From: a bacterium
GTDB taxonomy: Bacteria > Chloroflexota > Anaerolineae > Caldilineales > Caldilineaceae
NCBI GenBank assembly: GCA_016124945.1
Contig: WGMT01000032.1
Span: forward strand, 62,001 to 126,000
DNA: 64,000 nucleotides
Direction: 5' to 3'
The first letter of the stretch is position 1. Each line of letters begins with the position of its first letter. Of this stretch, positions 42,371 to 51,771 are shown one piece after another. A program made the position numbers and the translations under genes. The notes beneath the pieces were generated by a model. The model made no database searches, was not told the DNA's origin, and was given only the letters and a program-made list of their open reading frames with translations.

Positions 42371-43249
42371 ATGTCCACACTCGAACAAAAAGAAGAATCA
42401 CTCTGGCAATCCTTTGTGCGCAACAGCCTGCGCAGTTTCGGCTTCATGTTGCGGCAACAGTGGTACGGCGTGAGCCTGGCGATATTGTTGGCGTTGGTGA
42501 TTTTGGGGCCGATGATGAACGTCTTCATTTGGGCCTTCACCGAACGCTGGCGCTACCCGGCGCTGCTGCCTAACGAATGGAGCATGCGTTACTGGCCCGA
42601 CACCTTCAGCCGCGCCGATATTGCCCAAGGATTTATCACCAGCGTGTGGACATCCGCCGCGGTGACAGGGTTGTCGGCGTTGATCTGCCTGCCCGCGGCC
42701 TACGCCTTTGCGCGCATGAGCTTCCCGGGGCGCACGACGCTGCTACTGTCGTTCCTGGCCACCAACGCCTTCCCCCGCTTTGGGTTGTACATCACCGTGG
42801 CCGTCATCTTTTTTCGGCTGCAACTGGTGGGGACGGCGGCGGGCGTGATCCTGATCCAGTTGATCAACACGCTGCTCTTTATGATCTGGATCCCCACGGC
42901 AGCTTTCCAGGGCGTGGATCGCACCCTCGAAGAAGCGGCGCTGGACGTGGGCGCGTCGCCGTTGCGGGTCTTTGTGCAGATTACGCTGCCGCTGGTGCTA
43001 CCCGCCATCAGTGCGGCGCTGCTGCTCACCTTTGTGGGCACCTTCTACGAAACCCAGGGCGCGCTGCTCATCGGCGTGCCCGACGTGCGCACCCTGCCCG
43101 TGGTGATGATCGCTCTGATCAACAACCAGGTGATCGTCCAACACGGCGCGATTTTGTCTGTGGCGCTGTGGGTGCCGTCGCTGATCCTGCTTGTCTTCGC
43201 GCAGCGAGTCTTGCGCGGGGGGACGCTGGCGGCAGGGTTCGGGATGTAA
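42371..43249 (+). CDS. ABC importer permease 2
   Basis: The 292-residue membrane protein has about six helices and the EAA motif EEAALDVGASPLRVFVQITLP. ATG 42371 is preceded by GAGGACAGG at the end of the first permease. It is the PotC-like partner and contacts the ATPase through the EAA loop. Confidence 0.9.
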   Translation: MSTLEQKEESLWQSFVRNSLRSFGFMLRQQWYGVSLAILLALVILGPMMNVFIWAFTERWRYPALLPNEWSMRYWPDTFSRADIAQGFITSVWTSAAVTGLSALICLPAAYAFARMSFPGRTTLLLSFLATNAFPRFGLYITVAVIFFRLQLVGTAAGVILIQLINTLLFMIWIPTAAFQGVDRTLEEAALDVGASPLRVFVQITLPLVLPAISAALLLTFVGTFYETQGALLIGVPDVRTLPVVMIALINNQVIVQHGAILSVALWVPSLILLVFAQRVLRGGTLAAGFGM

Positions 43250-43254
43250 GCAGA

Positions 43255-43372
43255 AAGGTGATTGGTGACTGGTGATTGGTGATTGGGTTTCGTAGAGTCG
43301 TTGGTCGCTCAAATGGCGACACAATCTATACACGATCCCAATCACCAGTCACTAATCACCCGTCACATCATC
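43255..43372 (+). repeat. Palindromic heptamer element before the ABC ATPase
   Basis: GTGATTGGTGACTGGTGATT units, a loop ending CTATACACGATCCC and the arm AATCACCAGTCACTAATCAC. The loop core is shared with the elements at 542 and 19552. Confidence 0.88.
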
Positions 43373-43390
43373 ATTCCTTCGGAGAGATTC

Positions 43391-44473
43391 GTGGCAACTT
43401 TATCACTCGCAAAACTGACCAAACACTTCGGCAAGGTGACCGCTGTCGACGGCATTGACGTGGAGGTGCCGCACGGCGAATTCCTGTGTATCCTGGGTCC
43501 TTCGGGATGTGGCAAGACGACGGCGCTGCGCATGATCGCCGGCTTTGAGGAACCCACCGCCGGGGACATCCGCATCGACGGAGCTTCCGTCACCGCGCTG
43601 GGGCCGAACCGGCGGCCGACGGCCATGGTCTTCCAAAAGTACACGCTGTGGCCGCACATGACCGTCTACGACAACATTGCCTTTGGGCTGAAACTACGCA
43701 AGCTCAACCGCAGCGACATTCAGCGCAAGGTGGCCGAAGGGCTGGATCTGGTGGGTCTTGCCGGCTACGAAGAGCGTTACCCGTCTCAGCTTTCGGGTGG
43801 ACAGCAACAGCGTGTGGCCCTGGCCCGTGCCCTGGTGCTGGAACCCAAGATCCTGCTCCTCGACGAGCCGTTTAGCAGCCTGGACGCCCTTTTGCGCGTC
43901 AACTTGCGCGAGGAATTACGCCGCATCCAGAGCCGCCTGAACATCACCGCCATCTTCGTCACCCACGATCAAGAGGAAGCGCTCAGCCTGGCCGACCGCA
44001 TCGCCCTCATGAACAGTGGCCGCGTCGAGCAGATGGACGAGCCGTCGACGCTCTATGCCAGCCCACGCACGCTCTTTGCCGCGAGTTTCATCGGCGTCAT
44101 GAACCTGCTGCCTGCGCAGGTGGCAGATCAATACCTGCACGTTGGGAAACAGACCCTGCGGCGGCAGCGACCTGTGAGCAGTGGATCATCCTTGACCGTG
44201 GGCATCCGCCCTGAAGACTTCAGCGTCGTCCCGTCCACAGCGCAGGTCGACGGCAGCGACGTCTGGCGCGGCCGCGTGGAACAGACCATGGACATGGGCC
44301 ACTATCGCAAGGTCCTCGTAGACGTGGAAGGCTTCGCCGAACCCATCAAGGCTTACCTTGCCAAATCCATTGATGTCCATAAAAATGAGACCATCGCCCT
44401 CTACCCCAACCGCTATCTCGTCTACAACGGCGCAGAGATGCCGGTGGAGGTGAGGCAGACGATTGGGGATTAA
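43391..44473 (+). CDS. ABC importer ATP-binding protein (PotA/UgpC-like)
   Basis: The 360-residue ATPase has Walker A GPSGCGKTT (36-44), signature LSGGQQQRVALARAL, Walker B ILLLDEPFSSLDA and the H-loop FVTHDQEEAL. A C-terminal TOBE-like domain follows (about 240-360). The GTG at 43391 with GGAG upstream is taken as start; codons upstream come from a repeat. It energises the two permeases encoded before it. The stop codon overlaps the next heptamer repeat. Confidence 0.92.
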   Translation: MATLSLAKLTKHFGKVTAVDGIDVEVPHGEFLCILGPSGCGKTTALRMIAGFEEPTAGDIRIDGASVTALGPNRRPTAMVFQKYTLWPHMTVYDNIAFGLKLRKLNRSDIQRKVAEGLDLVGLAGYEERYPSQLSGGQQQRVALARALVLEPKILLLDEPFSSLDALLRVNLREELRRIQSRLNITAIFVTHDQEEALSLADRIALMNSGRVEQMDEPSTLYASPRTLFAASFIGVMNLLPAQVADQYLHVGKQTLRRQRPVSSGSSLTVGIRPEDFSVVPSTAQVDGSDVWRGRVEQTMDMGHYRKVLVDVEGFAEPIKAYLAKSIDVHKNETIALYPNRYLVYNGAEMPVEVRQTIGD

Positions 44474-44512
44474 AGACTAGAGATTAAGCGCCCAATCGCC
44501 TGGTCTCTTCAC
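44468..44512 (+). repeat. Short heptamer repeat at the ATPase stop codon
   Basis: GGGGATTAAAGACTAGAGATTAAGCG includes the TAA stop and is followed by CCCAATCGCCTGGTCTCTT, partly complementary. Confidence 0.65.
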
Positions 44513-44528
44513 TTGCCGGGAGGCTTTC

Positions 44529-45902
44529 TTGACCATTCATTTTTCTGATACGCTCGCGCGTGCCGATGTGAAACGGCACATTCCGCACCTTTTTACACTG
44601 CCAGACGGCATGGGGCGGGTGAAGATCCACCTGCACTACGATCCGGCCCAGGCCGGGGACGCCCGCAATATGCTCACGTTGACAGTCTTCGACCCGCACG
44701 GCTTTCGCGGGGCCGGCCACCGCGGGGGACAGGAGCACATTGTCGAAATTACCCCCGACACTGCTACGCCCGGCTACTTGCCCGGTCCTCTACCCGCGGG
44801 TGAGTGGACGGTGCAGATAGACACCCACATGATCGGGCCGGATGCGCCGTGTGACTACACGATTTCGGTGGAGTACGAAGCCGGTGAATCAAGCAGCGTC
44901 GCGGATCCGCGACAGTTGGTACGCTTCGACAGCGTAATCAACGACGCGCCCGGCTGGTATCGTGGCGAGTTGCACTGTCACACACGCCACTCAGACGGCA
45001 GTTGGAACGTCACTGATCTGGTGGCGGCGGCCCACGACATGGGGCTGGATTTCATCACCCTTACCGACCACAACACCGTGAGTCCCCTGCCCGAGATGGC
45101 TCGCTTGAGCGGCAACGGTCTGCTCACCCTGGGCGGCATGGAATTGACCACCTTTTGGGGGCACGCCGTCTGCCTGGGCGCCGGCGAATGGATCGACTGG
45201 CGCGTCGACAGCGCAGGACACGGCATGGCCGCCATCGCCGAAGCCGTCTACGCCCGCGGCGATATTTTCATCATCGCCCACCCCAAGAGCATCGGCGATC
45301 CCTGGTGTACGGGCTGTCGCTGGGTCTACCCCAAAATGATGCCGGGCACCGCCCGCTTTGTGGAGATCTGGAACGGCGCCTGGCATGGTGGCCGCGGCGA
45401 AAAGACGAGCAACGAAGAAGGGCTGACACTCTGGTACGGCTGGCTAAACGAAGGACGCCGCCTCATCGCCACGGCGGGCAGCGACAGCCATAGCCTCGAT
45501 CACTACAAACGCGGACCCGGCTTCAGCGTCGTCTACGCGCCGCAGCTTTCTCGGGACGGCATCCTCACCGGCATCAAGGACGGGCATCTCTACCTGAGCA
45601 GCGGCCCATCCCTCTCGTTCACAGCCCAAACCGAAGACGGCGCATCCGCCATGATGGGCGATGTCGTCCCTGCCGGGGGTGGACAGATTCACCTGCACGC
45701 CACCTGGGCCAACGTCCCCTACGGTGCGCAACTGCGCCTCATCGGCAACGCCGCGCCCTACGCCCGTCACCTCATCGACGGCGACGGTGAACAGAGTTGG
45801 CACTTCCCCGCCCAGGCGGATCGGTGGTACGTCCTCGAAGTGCGCAACGCCGAAGGCGCTATGCTGGCGATGACGAATCCAATTTTTGTTGGTGATTGGT
45901 GA
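44529..45902 (+). CDS. CehA/McbA-family PHP-type metallohydrolase
   Basis: The 457-residue protein has an N-terminal beta-sandwich (about 1-135) and a PHP metallohydrolase domain: GELHCHTRHSDGSW (metal-binding HxH), TLTDHNTV, a central HPKS block and TAGSDSHS near the end of the domain. The family includes CehA carbaryl hydrolase and McbA as well as phosphoesterases. The TTG start has a strong GGGAGG six bases upstream. It follows the ABC importer and probably acts on the imported substrate. The stop TGA is within a GTGATTG repeat, encoding the last residues GDW. Confidence 0.85.
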   Translation: MTIHFSDTLARADVKRHIPHLFTLPDGMGRVKIHLHYDPAQAGDARNMLTLTVFDPHGFRGAGHRGGQEHIVEITPDTATPGYLPGPLPAGEWTVQIDTHMIGPDAPCDYTISVEYEAGESSSVADPRQLVRFDSVINDAPGWYRGELHCHTRHSDGSWNVTDLVAAAHDMGLDFITLTDHNTVSPLPEMARLSGNGLLTLGGMELTTFWGHAVCLGAGEWIDWRVDSAGHGMAAIAEAVYARGDIFIIAHPKSIGDPWCTGCRWVYPKMMPGTARFVEIWNGAWHGGRGEKTSNEEGLTLWYGWLNEGRRLIATAGSDSHSLDHYKRGPGFSVVYAPQLSRDGILTGIKDGHLYLSSGPSLSFTAQTEDGASAMMGDVVPAGGGQIHLHATWANVPYGAQLRLIGNAAPYARHLIDGDGEQSWHFPAQADRWYVLEVRNAEGAMLAMTNPIFVGDW

Positions 45903-46072
45903 ATAGTGATTGGTGAATAGTGATTGGTGAATAGTGATTGGTGAATAGTGATTGGTGAATAGTGATTGGTGAATAGTGATTGGTGAATAGTGATTGGTGA
46001 ATAGTGATTGGTGATTGGGCTCTTGTTAAGTATCTGATCCTAAACGAGATCCCAATCACTATTCACCAATCA
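45892..46072 (+). repeat. Tandem 14-bp array (GTGATTGGTGAATA) with complementary arm
   Basis: Nine or so 14-bp double heptamers run through the PHP gene stop to about 46018, then a loop with GATCCTAAACGAGATCCC and the arm CACTATTCACCAATCACC. It is the longest GTGATTG-type member in the window. Confidence 0.93.
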
Positions 46073-46371
46073 CCTCCTCTCCGGAACTTCCTCCCCGTCC
46101 CCAACGTCTACAAATCATGGCCAAAACGCGGCTTTTGAAGACGCGACTTTTGTTGTAGGCAACTTTGATCCTCAGCCCGATGACAGCCGCGGCTTGAACA
46201 GTTATGCTATAGATTGGATACAAAGAACTTTGTATCCCTAATTTTCCAATGGGGCATTCTTTGTCTCTACTGGTACACGCACCACGTACTACGCACCGTG
46301 TCCGAGAAAATTGTGCGCTCTGTTGATCCCCCCAACCGCAGATTGATTGTTCGAAAGAATGTGAGGCCAAT
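45903..46371. other. Intergenic region before the PA14 lipoprotein
   Basis: Besides the 14-bp array it contains a hairpin GGATACAAAG-AA-CTTTGTATCC at about 46217-46238 and the short piece CACCACGTACTACGCACC. I found no gene in it. Confidence 0.6.
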
Positions 46372-49293
46372 GTGAAACACTGGCAAATGTACAAAACGAA
46401 CCGCTTGTTACTTCTGATGACCCTTTTTGCCGCTGTCCTTTTTGCCGGCGGCTGTGTGTGGGGACCCGTGGTGGCTGATCCTGCCACGCCGACACCCGCG
46501 CCCGATTACTCGCTCATGGTTGCACCGCTGGCCGCCGCGCCAGGAGACACCGTCACCGTGCGCGGGGAAGGCTGGAGCGAAGGCACCGTCCTCATCGGCT
46601 TAAGTGACCCGCAGAGCGGCGCGCCCGCGCCGGTTGTCCGCCGCGCCTACGCACAGGCCGAAGTCGGCGCAGATGGCGTCTTCTCCACCACAGTGGCGCT
46701 ACCCACCGACGCCGATTGGATTGACCAACCGGCAGTGCTCGTCCTGGCATGGAATCCCGACGCCGACGAAGAGTTGACCACCGAACTCTGGCTCTTGCGG
46801 CGAACGGTGGACGACAACACACCCACACCGATAGCCAGCCCAACAAACACGCCCACCAACACGCCAACCACCACCAACACGCCGACAACGATCCCTACGA
46901 TCATGCCGACGCCGCGGCCCGGCCAAACAGTGGCCCCCACCCCCACCCGTGATCCGTGGACGGCATTTGTCACCTCCAACGCGCTCAACCTACGCCGCGG
47001 ACCCAGCACCGACTTTGCCGTGGTGGCGGCGCTGCGCAACGGCACAAGGTTGGCCGTCCTCGGGCAGAATGACAATGGTAGCTGGCTCAAAGTGCAGGTG
47101 ACCAGTGGCAACGCCTACGGTGACGTGGGCTGGCTGGCCCGTTCGTTCACCGACTACCGCTTCGAAGCGCCCATTGTGGCCACGCCCACAAGACAGGCAA
47201 CCGCAACGCCCACAGGACAGCCCACTGCCACCTCCACGCCAGTGACAGGCTGGCGCGGTGAATATTTCGCCAATCGTTCACTTGAAGGCAACCCGGCGCT
47301 CATCCGCACCGACGCCCAGGTCGACTTCAACTGGGGCGATGGATCGCCTGCGCCCAGCCTGCCCAACAACAACTTCTCGGCACGCTGGCGACAGACAATC
47401 TTCTTCAATGCCGGCACCTACACCTTCAACGTCCGCGCAGATGACGGTGTACGCGTCTGGATCGGCGACGATCTGATCATCGACCAGTGGCGTCAGACGT
47501 CGGCCACCCAGTATTCGGCGCAGCGTCAACTGAACAGCGGCAGCTACCCCATCCGCATCGAATACTTTGAAGACAGCGGCGGTGCGCTCATCCAATTCTG
47601 GTGGACACGTGCAGGCAGCGCCACACCCTGGCGCGCCGAATACTTCCCTAATGTCTCATTGAGCGGGAGCCCGGTAGAGACACGTTTTGACGACTTCATC
47701 AACTTCGACTGGGGCACCGGATCGCCCGGCGCAGGCATTCCCGCCGACAACTTCTCGGCGCGGTGGACACAGAGCTTCACCTTTGAAGAAGGACTCTACC
47801 GCTTCCACGCCATCGTAGACGACGGCATGCGCGTCTACCTCGACGGCAACCTGCTGCTCGACGAATGGCGCGACGGCGGCGTCCGCGAGTTGACCTTTGA
47901 AGGCCGCCTCAGCGCAGGATCGCATACGCTACGCGTCGAATATTACGAACGTACCGGCGGCGCCGTGGCCCGCTTCTGGTGGGAGAAGATCGCCGGTTTT
48001 AGCGATTGGAAGGGCGAGTACTGGAGCAACCCGCGCCAGGAAGGGAACCCCGTCCTCACACGCAACGACAACAAAATCGACTTCAACTGGGGCGATGGAT
48101 CGCCCGCGTCTGTCGTGCCTGCCAACGACTTCTCGGCGCGCTGGAGCCGTGCTCTCTACTTCGATGCCGGACAGCACCGCTTCACGGTGCAAGTAGACGA
48201 CGGTGCCCGTGTCTGGCTCGACGGTGTGGTAATCCTTGATGCCTGGCAAGACGGCACCGAACGCACCGTCACCGCCGACGTGAATGTGACCCAGGGTACC
48301 CACGCCCTGCGCGTAGACTACTACGAACGCACCGGCGGCGCATTGATGCGCTTCAACGTCGAACGTATCACCGCCACGGCCACCCCTGTGCCGCCTACGC
48401 CCACACCAACAGCCACGGCGACACCAACCACCGTTCAGACGCCGCTACCGCTGCCCAGTATCGTGCCGACTTCTTCGCCTACGCCGACGGCCACTGCAAC
48501 GTGGACACCCAGCGCCACCCCTACGGCGACGGCGACGGCTACGCCTGACAGCACAGAAACACCCACGCCGACAGAAACACCCACGGCGACTGCAACATCG
48601 AGCAGCGCAGGTCAGACCACGCAGACGCCGGTTGCGCTGCCCAGCATCGTCCCCTCGGCAACACCGACAGCCACACCGACAGCCACGCTGACGGACGAAC
48701 CGACGGAAACACCCACGGCAACTGCCACATCGATCAGCGCCGGGCAGAGCACGCAGACGCCGGTGGCGCTGCCCAGTATTGTCCCTTCGGCCACGCCGAC
48801 CGACGAGGCAACCGACGAGCCGACAGCAATAGCGACAACCGAAGCAACCGAAACACCAACCGACGAACCGACGGCAACGCCGACGCCGACACCCACAAGC
48901 CAGGTGATGGAACGCCCTCTGCCTCCCACAGTGCCGCCGGTTGATATCCTTGTGGGGACGGTTAGCGGCGAGGTTTGCCGACCTAGCACAACGGCCAGAA
49001 CGATAACGCTTTACTTCGACGAAGTAAACACCGGCGATATCGTCAGCATGAACCTGCGCGCCAATCAGGTCACCTATCGGATCCAACTGCCGGTAGGCAC
49101 CTATGTCGCCTACGCCTGGCTGAGCAACGGTTCTGCCGCCGGCGGCTACACCGACGCCGTGGCCTGTGGATTGAATGACGAGAGCTGCACCGATCACACG
49201 CTACTCCCGTTCAGCGTCCTCGCCGGTCAACGCACCAGCGATATCGACATCTGCGACTGGGAAGCCGAAGATGTGCCGAGCATGGTAAGGTAG
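46372..49293 (+). CDS. Triple-PA14 surface lipoprotein with SH3b domain and Thr/Pro stalk
   Basis: The 973-residue protein starts at GTG (GAGG six bases upstream). A lipoprotein signal ends in LFAGGC. Then come a beta-rich domain (about 48-140), a Thr/Pro linker, a bacterial SH3 domain (about 195-262, NALNLRRGPS), and three PA14-like domains (about 294-412, 418-540, 545-665) each with a DDG(V/M/A)RVW/Y block, F(S)ARW and YYERTGGA-type ends. A long low-complexity PTATATPT stalk follows (665-860), then a C-terminal beta domain (860-973). PA14 domains bind glycans in many surface proteins. It is likely exposed on the cell surface and involved in adhesion or polysaccharide recognition. Confidence 0.85.
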   Translation: MKHWQMYKTNRLLLLMTLFAAVLFAGGCVWGPVVADPATPTPAPDYSLMVAPLAAAPGDTVTVRGEGWSEGTVLIGLSDPQSGAPAPVVRRAYAQAEVGADGVFSTTVALPTDADWIDQPAVLVLAWNPDADEELTTELWLLRRTVDDNTPTPIASPTNTPTNTPTTTNTPTTIPTIMPTPRPGQTVAPTPTRDPWTAFVTSNALNLRRGPSTDFAVVAALRNGTRLAVLGQNDNGSWLKVQVTSGNAYGDVGWLARSFTDYRFEAPIVATPTRQATATPTGQPTATSTPVTGWRGEYFANRSLEGNPALIRTDAQVDFNWGDGSPAPSLPNNNFSARWRQTIFFNAGTYTFNVRADDGVRVWIGDDLIIDQWRQTSATQYSAQRQLNSGSYPIRIEYFEDSGGALIQFWWTRAGSATPWRAEYFPNVSLSGSPVETRFDDFINFDWGTGSPGAGIPADNFSARWTQSFTFEEGLYRFHAIVDDGMRVYLDGNLLLDEWRDGGVRELTFEGRLSAGSHTLRVEYYERTGGAVARFWWEKIAGFSDWKGEYWSNPRQEGNPVLTRNDNKIDFNWGDGSPASVVPANDFSARWSRALYFDAGQHRFTVQVDDGARVWLDGVVILDAWQDGTERTVTADVNVTQGTHALRVDYYERTGGALMRFNVERITATATPVPPTPTPTATATPTTVQTPLPLPSIVPTSSPTPTATATWTPSATPTATATATPDSTETPTPTETPTATATSSSAGQTTQTPVALPSIVPSATPTATPTATLTDEPTETPTATATSISAGQSTQTPVALPSIVPSATPTDEATDEPTAIATTEATETPTDEPTATPTPTPTSQVMERPLPPTVPPVDILVGTVSGEVCRPSTTARTITLYFDEVNTGDIVSMNLRANQVTYRIQLPVGTYVAYAWLSNGSAAGGYTDAVACGLNDESCTDHTLLPFSVLAGQRTSDIDICDWEAEDVPSMVR

Positions 49294-49296
49294 AGA

Positions 49297-49369
49297 GACG
49301 ATGATGAGATGATGAGATGACGGGATGATGGCACACAATGCCCGTCATCTCATCATCTCATCATCTCGT
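49297..49369 (+). repeat. Palindromic GATGAGAT repeat
   Basis: GATGATGAGATGATGAGATG is answered by CATCTCATCATCTCATCATC over a short loop. It starts a few bases after the PA14 protein stop. Confidence 0.88.
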
Positions 49370-49374
49370 ATCCG

Positions 49375-49423
49375 AAAAAGCTGCGGAACAGTGGATCTAT
49401 GCCACGCTTCCGCAGCTTTTTTG
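49375..49423 (+). terminator. Intrinsic terminator after the PA14 lipoprotein gene
   Basis: AAAAAGCTGCGGAA and TTCCGCAGCTTTTTT form a stem with a 19-nt loop and a U-run. The A-run on the 5' side makes it potentially bidirectional. Confidence 0.88.
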
Positions 49424-49489
49424 TTCACTCTGTTTGTTCCGCCATGTGAGACATGATAGAGTTTTTAAAAGAGTCTATGTTCAGGTCAT

Positions 49490-49563
49490 GTAGGGGCACG
49501 GGGTGGACGGAAGCAAATGTCGCTTCATTAGCAAATTTTCCTTCCGCCCACCCCGTGCCCTTA
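49490..49563 (+). repeat. 24-bp inverted repeat (GTAGGGGCACGG type)
   Basis: Arms GTAGGGGCACGGGGTGGACG... and CTTCCGCCCACCCCGTGCCC... pair with two wobble-type mismatches. Its ends resemble those of the 37-bp palindrome at 54392, so both may be copies of one mobile palindrome. Confidence 0.85.
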
Positions 49564-49608
49564 CGCTATCCTTTACCCCTTATTCCAAACGCCCAAGGAA
49601 TTGATTCG

Positions 49609-50352
49609 ATGACCAAACGATCCCTGCTGATCACCGGCGCGGCCGGCCGGATTGGCACGTTTTTGACGCAACAGCTCTTGCCCGAACTGAATGACGACTA
49701 CACGCTTGTCCTCGCCGACGTGCGCCGCCCAGAGGAAACACATGGTTTTCCCTTCACCGAAGCAGATGTGGCTGACCTCGACGCCATGCGGCGGCTCTGC
49801 CAGGGCATTGACACTGTGATCCACCTGGCCGCCGATCCCAGTCCCCGCGCCGAATGGGAAAGCCTACTCCCCAAGAACGTTACGGGCGTCTACAACATTT
49901 TTCAAGCGGCGCACGAAGCCAGCTGTCGGCGTGTCATCTTTGCCAGCAGCGTCAACGCCGTCAGCGGCTACCCCGAAGACGTGCAGGTACACACGCAGAT
50001 GCCCGTCTCGCCACCCAATCTATACGGTGCCACCAAGGCTTGGGGCGAAGCGGTGGCCGCCTACTACGCCAACGCACATGGACTTTCGGCCATCTGCCTG
50101 CGCTTTGGCGGCGTCGTCACCCGTGAACGAGTGATGGGCATGGAGGCCAACCACCCCAACCTCTCCTTGATCCTCACGTTGAACGATCTCACCCGTCTTA
50201 TCGCGGCCTCGATCCGCGCAGACAAGCACTTCGGCGTCTACCACGGCCTTTCCAACAACCGTCACAAACGGCTCGACATCAGCGACGCCCGCGTCGATCT
50301 GGGTTATGATCCCCAGGACGACGCGTTTGTCATCGCAGGGACTGGAGATTAG
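49609..50352 (+). CDS. NAD-dependent epimerase/dehydratase, uronate-dehydrogenase-like
   Basis: The 247-residue extended short-chain dehydrogenase has the GAAGRIG dinucleotide motif (about 8-14), HLAADPSP, FASSVNAVSGYP and the catalytic pair YGATKAWGE (YxxxK). The arrangement is close to bacterial uronate dehydrogenase (Udh), which oxidises glucuronate or galacturonate to aldarate lactone and would suit an organism with beta-glucuronidase. A nucleotide-sugar epimerase is the alternative. AAGGA precedes the chosen ATG. The stop is in a GGGATTAG repeat. Confidence 0.8.
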   Translation: MTKRSLLITGAAGRIGTFLTQQLLPELNDDYTLVLADVRRPEETHGFPFTEADVADLDAMRRLCQGIDTVIHLAADPSPRAEWESLLPKNVTGVYNIFQAAHEASCRRVIFASSVNAVSGYPEDVQVHTQMPVSPPNLYGATKAWGEAVAAYYANAHGLSAICLRFGGVVTRERVMGMEANHPNLSLILTLNDLTRLIAASIRADKHFGVYHGLSNNRHKRLDISDARVDLGYDPQDDAFVIAGTGD

Positions 50353-50480
50353 GGATCGGGATTAGGGACTAGAGGCGATCTGCGTTCGCCCACGTACCGT
50401 TTGAGAGCCTTTACAGAGCGACGCCCAATGCACAAACAGCTTCCTCAACCCGGTCCTCAATCCCTAGTCCCTAGTTTCCC
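50345..50480 (+). repeat. Heptamer palindrome (GATTAGGGA units)
   Basis: GAGATTAGGGATCGGGATTA begins at the preceding stop. CCTCAATCCCTAGTCCCTAG lies near the next gene, enclosing about 80 bases of unique sequence. Confidence 0.75.
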
Positions 50481-50515
50481 AGCCTCCCCAAACACCATCA
50501 CACAGGAGACCACAC

Positions 50516-51472
50516 ATGACTACACCAATCGCAACCGCCCAAGTGGGCAAGACGGCGCTGCACGTGCCGCGCCTCGGCGTGGGGACAGCCCCTATGGCCA
50601 ACATGTACGCGCCCCTTTCCGATGCCCAGGCCGTTGAAATGATCCAATGGGCGGTGGAAAACGGCATGAATTTCTTCGACACTGCACCACTCTACGGCGC
50701 CGGGCTGTCTGAACGACGGCTGGGCATGGCGCTCAAGAGCATTCCCCGCGATTCCTTTGTGTTGCAGACCAAAGTCGGCCGCCTCGTGCGCGACGACGGC
50801 TCGATCTACTTCGATTTCAGCCGCGACGGTGTACTGCGCAGCATCGACGAAAGCCTACAACGGCTGCAACTAGACCGTATCGACAGTATCCTCGTACACG
50901 ATCCCGACGTCGCCGGCGAGGCCGAACAGTTCAAACAGGTGCTGGATGAGACCTTCCCCACGCTGGGCGAATTGCGCAGCCAGGGGGTGATCAGCAGCCT
51001 GGGCGCCGGCATGAACCAGTGGCAGATGGAGTGGGAGTTCGCCCGCAACTTCCCCGTCGACTGCTTCTTGCTGGCCGGTCGTTACACCCTGCTTGAACAG
51101 ACGTCGTTGGATTTTCTTGCCTACTGCCACGAAAACCAGATCAGCGTCTTCCTCGGCGGCGTCTACAACAGCGGCATCCTTGCCGTGGGTGCACAGCCGG
51201 GGGCACGATACAACTACCGTGAAGCGCCCCCCGAGATCATGGACAAAACGCGCCGCATCCAGGAAATCTGCGCGCGTTACGGCGTCCCCTTGCGCACGGC
51301 GGCCATGCACTTCGCCGCCGCGCACCCCGCCGTCACCTCGTTGGTGCTTGGCTCCGTAAGCAAGGACGAAGCCGCCGACAACCACAACACATGGACAGCC
51401 GAAATCCCCGCCGCGCTCTGGCAGGATCTACGCGCCGCCGGCCTGATCGAGGCAGGCGCGCCGCTGCCATAA
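50516..51472 (+). CDS. Aldo/keto reductase (L-fucose/D-threo-aldose dehydrogenase-like)
   Basis: The 318-residue TIM-barrel oxidoreductase shows LGVGTAPMANMY, FFDTAPLYGAGLSERRLG (catalytic Asp and Tyr), LQTKVGR (Lys) and a C-terminal NADP-binding region. The motif set is that of the D-threo-aldose 1-dehydrogenase subgroup, which oxidises L-fucose and related sugars. AGGAG precedes the ATG. With the preceding gene it may serve sugar acid or deoxysugar catabolism. Confidence 0.88.
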   Translation: MTTPIATAQVGKTALHVPRLGVGTAPMANMYAPLSDAQAVEMIQWAVENGMNFFDTAPLYGAGLSERRLGMALKSIPRDSFVLQTKVGRLVRDDGSIYFDFSRDGVLRSIDESLQRLQLDRIDSILVHDPDVAGEAEQFKQVLDETFPTLGELRSQGVISSLGAGMNQWQMEWEFARNFPVDCFLLAGRYTLLEQTSLDFLAYCHENQISVFLGGVYNSGILAVGAQPGARYNYREAPPEIMDKTRRIQEICARYGVPLRTAAMHFAAAHPAVTSLVLGSVSKDEAADNHNTWTAEIPAALWQDLRAAGLIEAGAPLP

Positions 51473-51492
51473 CCTTGCTACTGTTGCTGAGA

Positions 51493-51575
51493 CAGAATAG
51501 AACGCGGATGAAGCGGATTTTTAGCCCTTTATCCGCCTGAATCCGCCCAATCCGCTTCATCCGCGTTCTATTCTG
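51493..51575 (+). repeat. Perfect 26-bp inverted repeat
   Basis: CAGAATAGAACGCGGATGAA... and its exact complement flank a 31-nt centre that itself has TTATCCGCCTGAATCCGCCC units. It follows the aldo/keto reductase gene. Confidence 0.92.
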
Positions 51576-51771
51576 CTATCAACTTGCTGTTAATCATTCA
51601 TTGCACAAACGGTAACCAAATCTTTACCTGAGACCAGTGCTACAGTACCAAAATTGGGCCATCCAGCGGAACAGAGATTTCCACATTCACGTTGAATTCA
51701 GGGTAAAATAGTGAATATTGTCACCCATTTCCCCACGTGGCTGGGTCACCGTAACAGCAGAGGTGAAAGGT

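Noticed and set aside
46217..46238. Terminator candidate GGATACAAAGAACTTTGTATCC
   Set aside because: The loop is very small and no U-run of sufficient length follows; it is also far from the upstream gene end.
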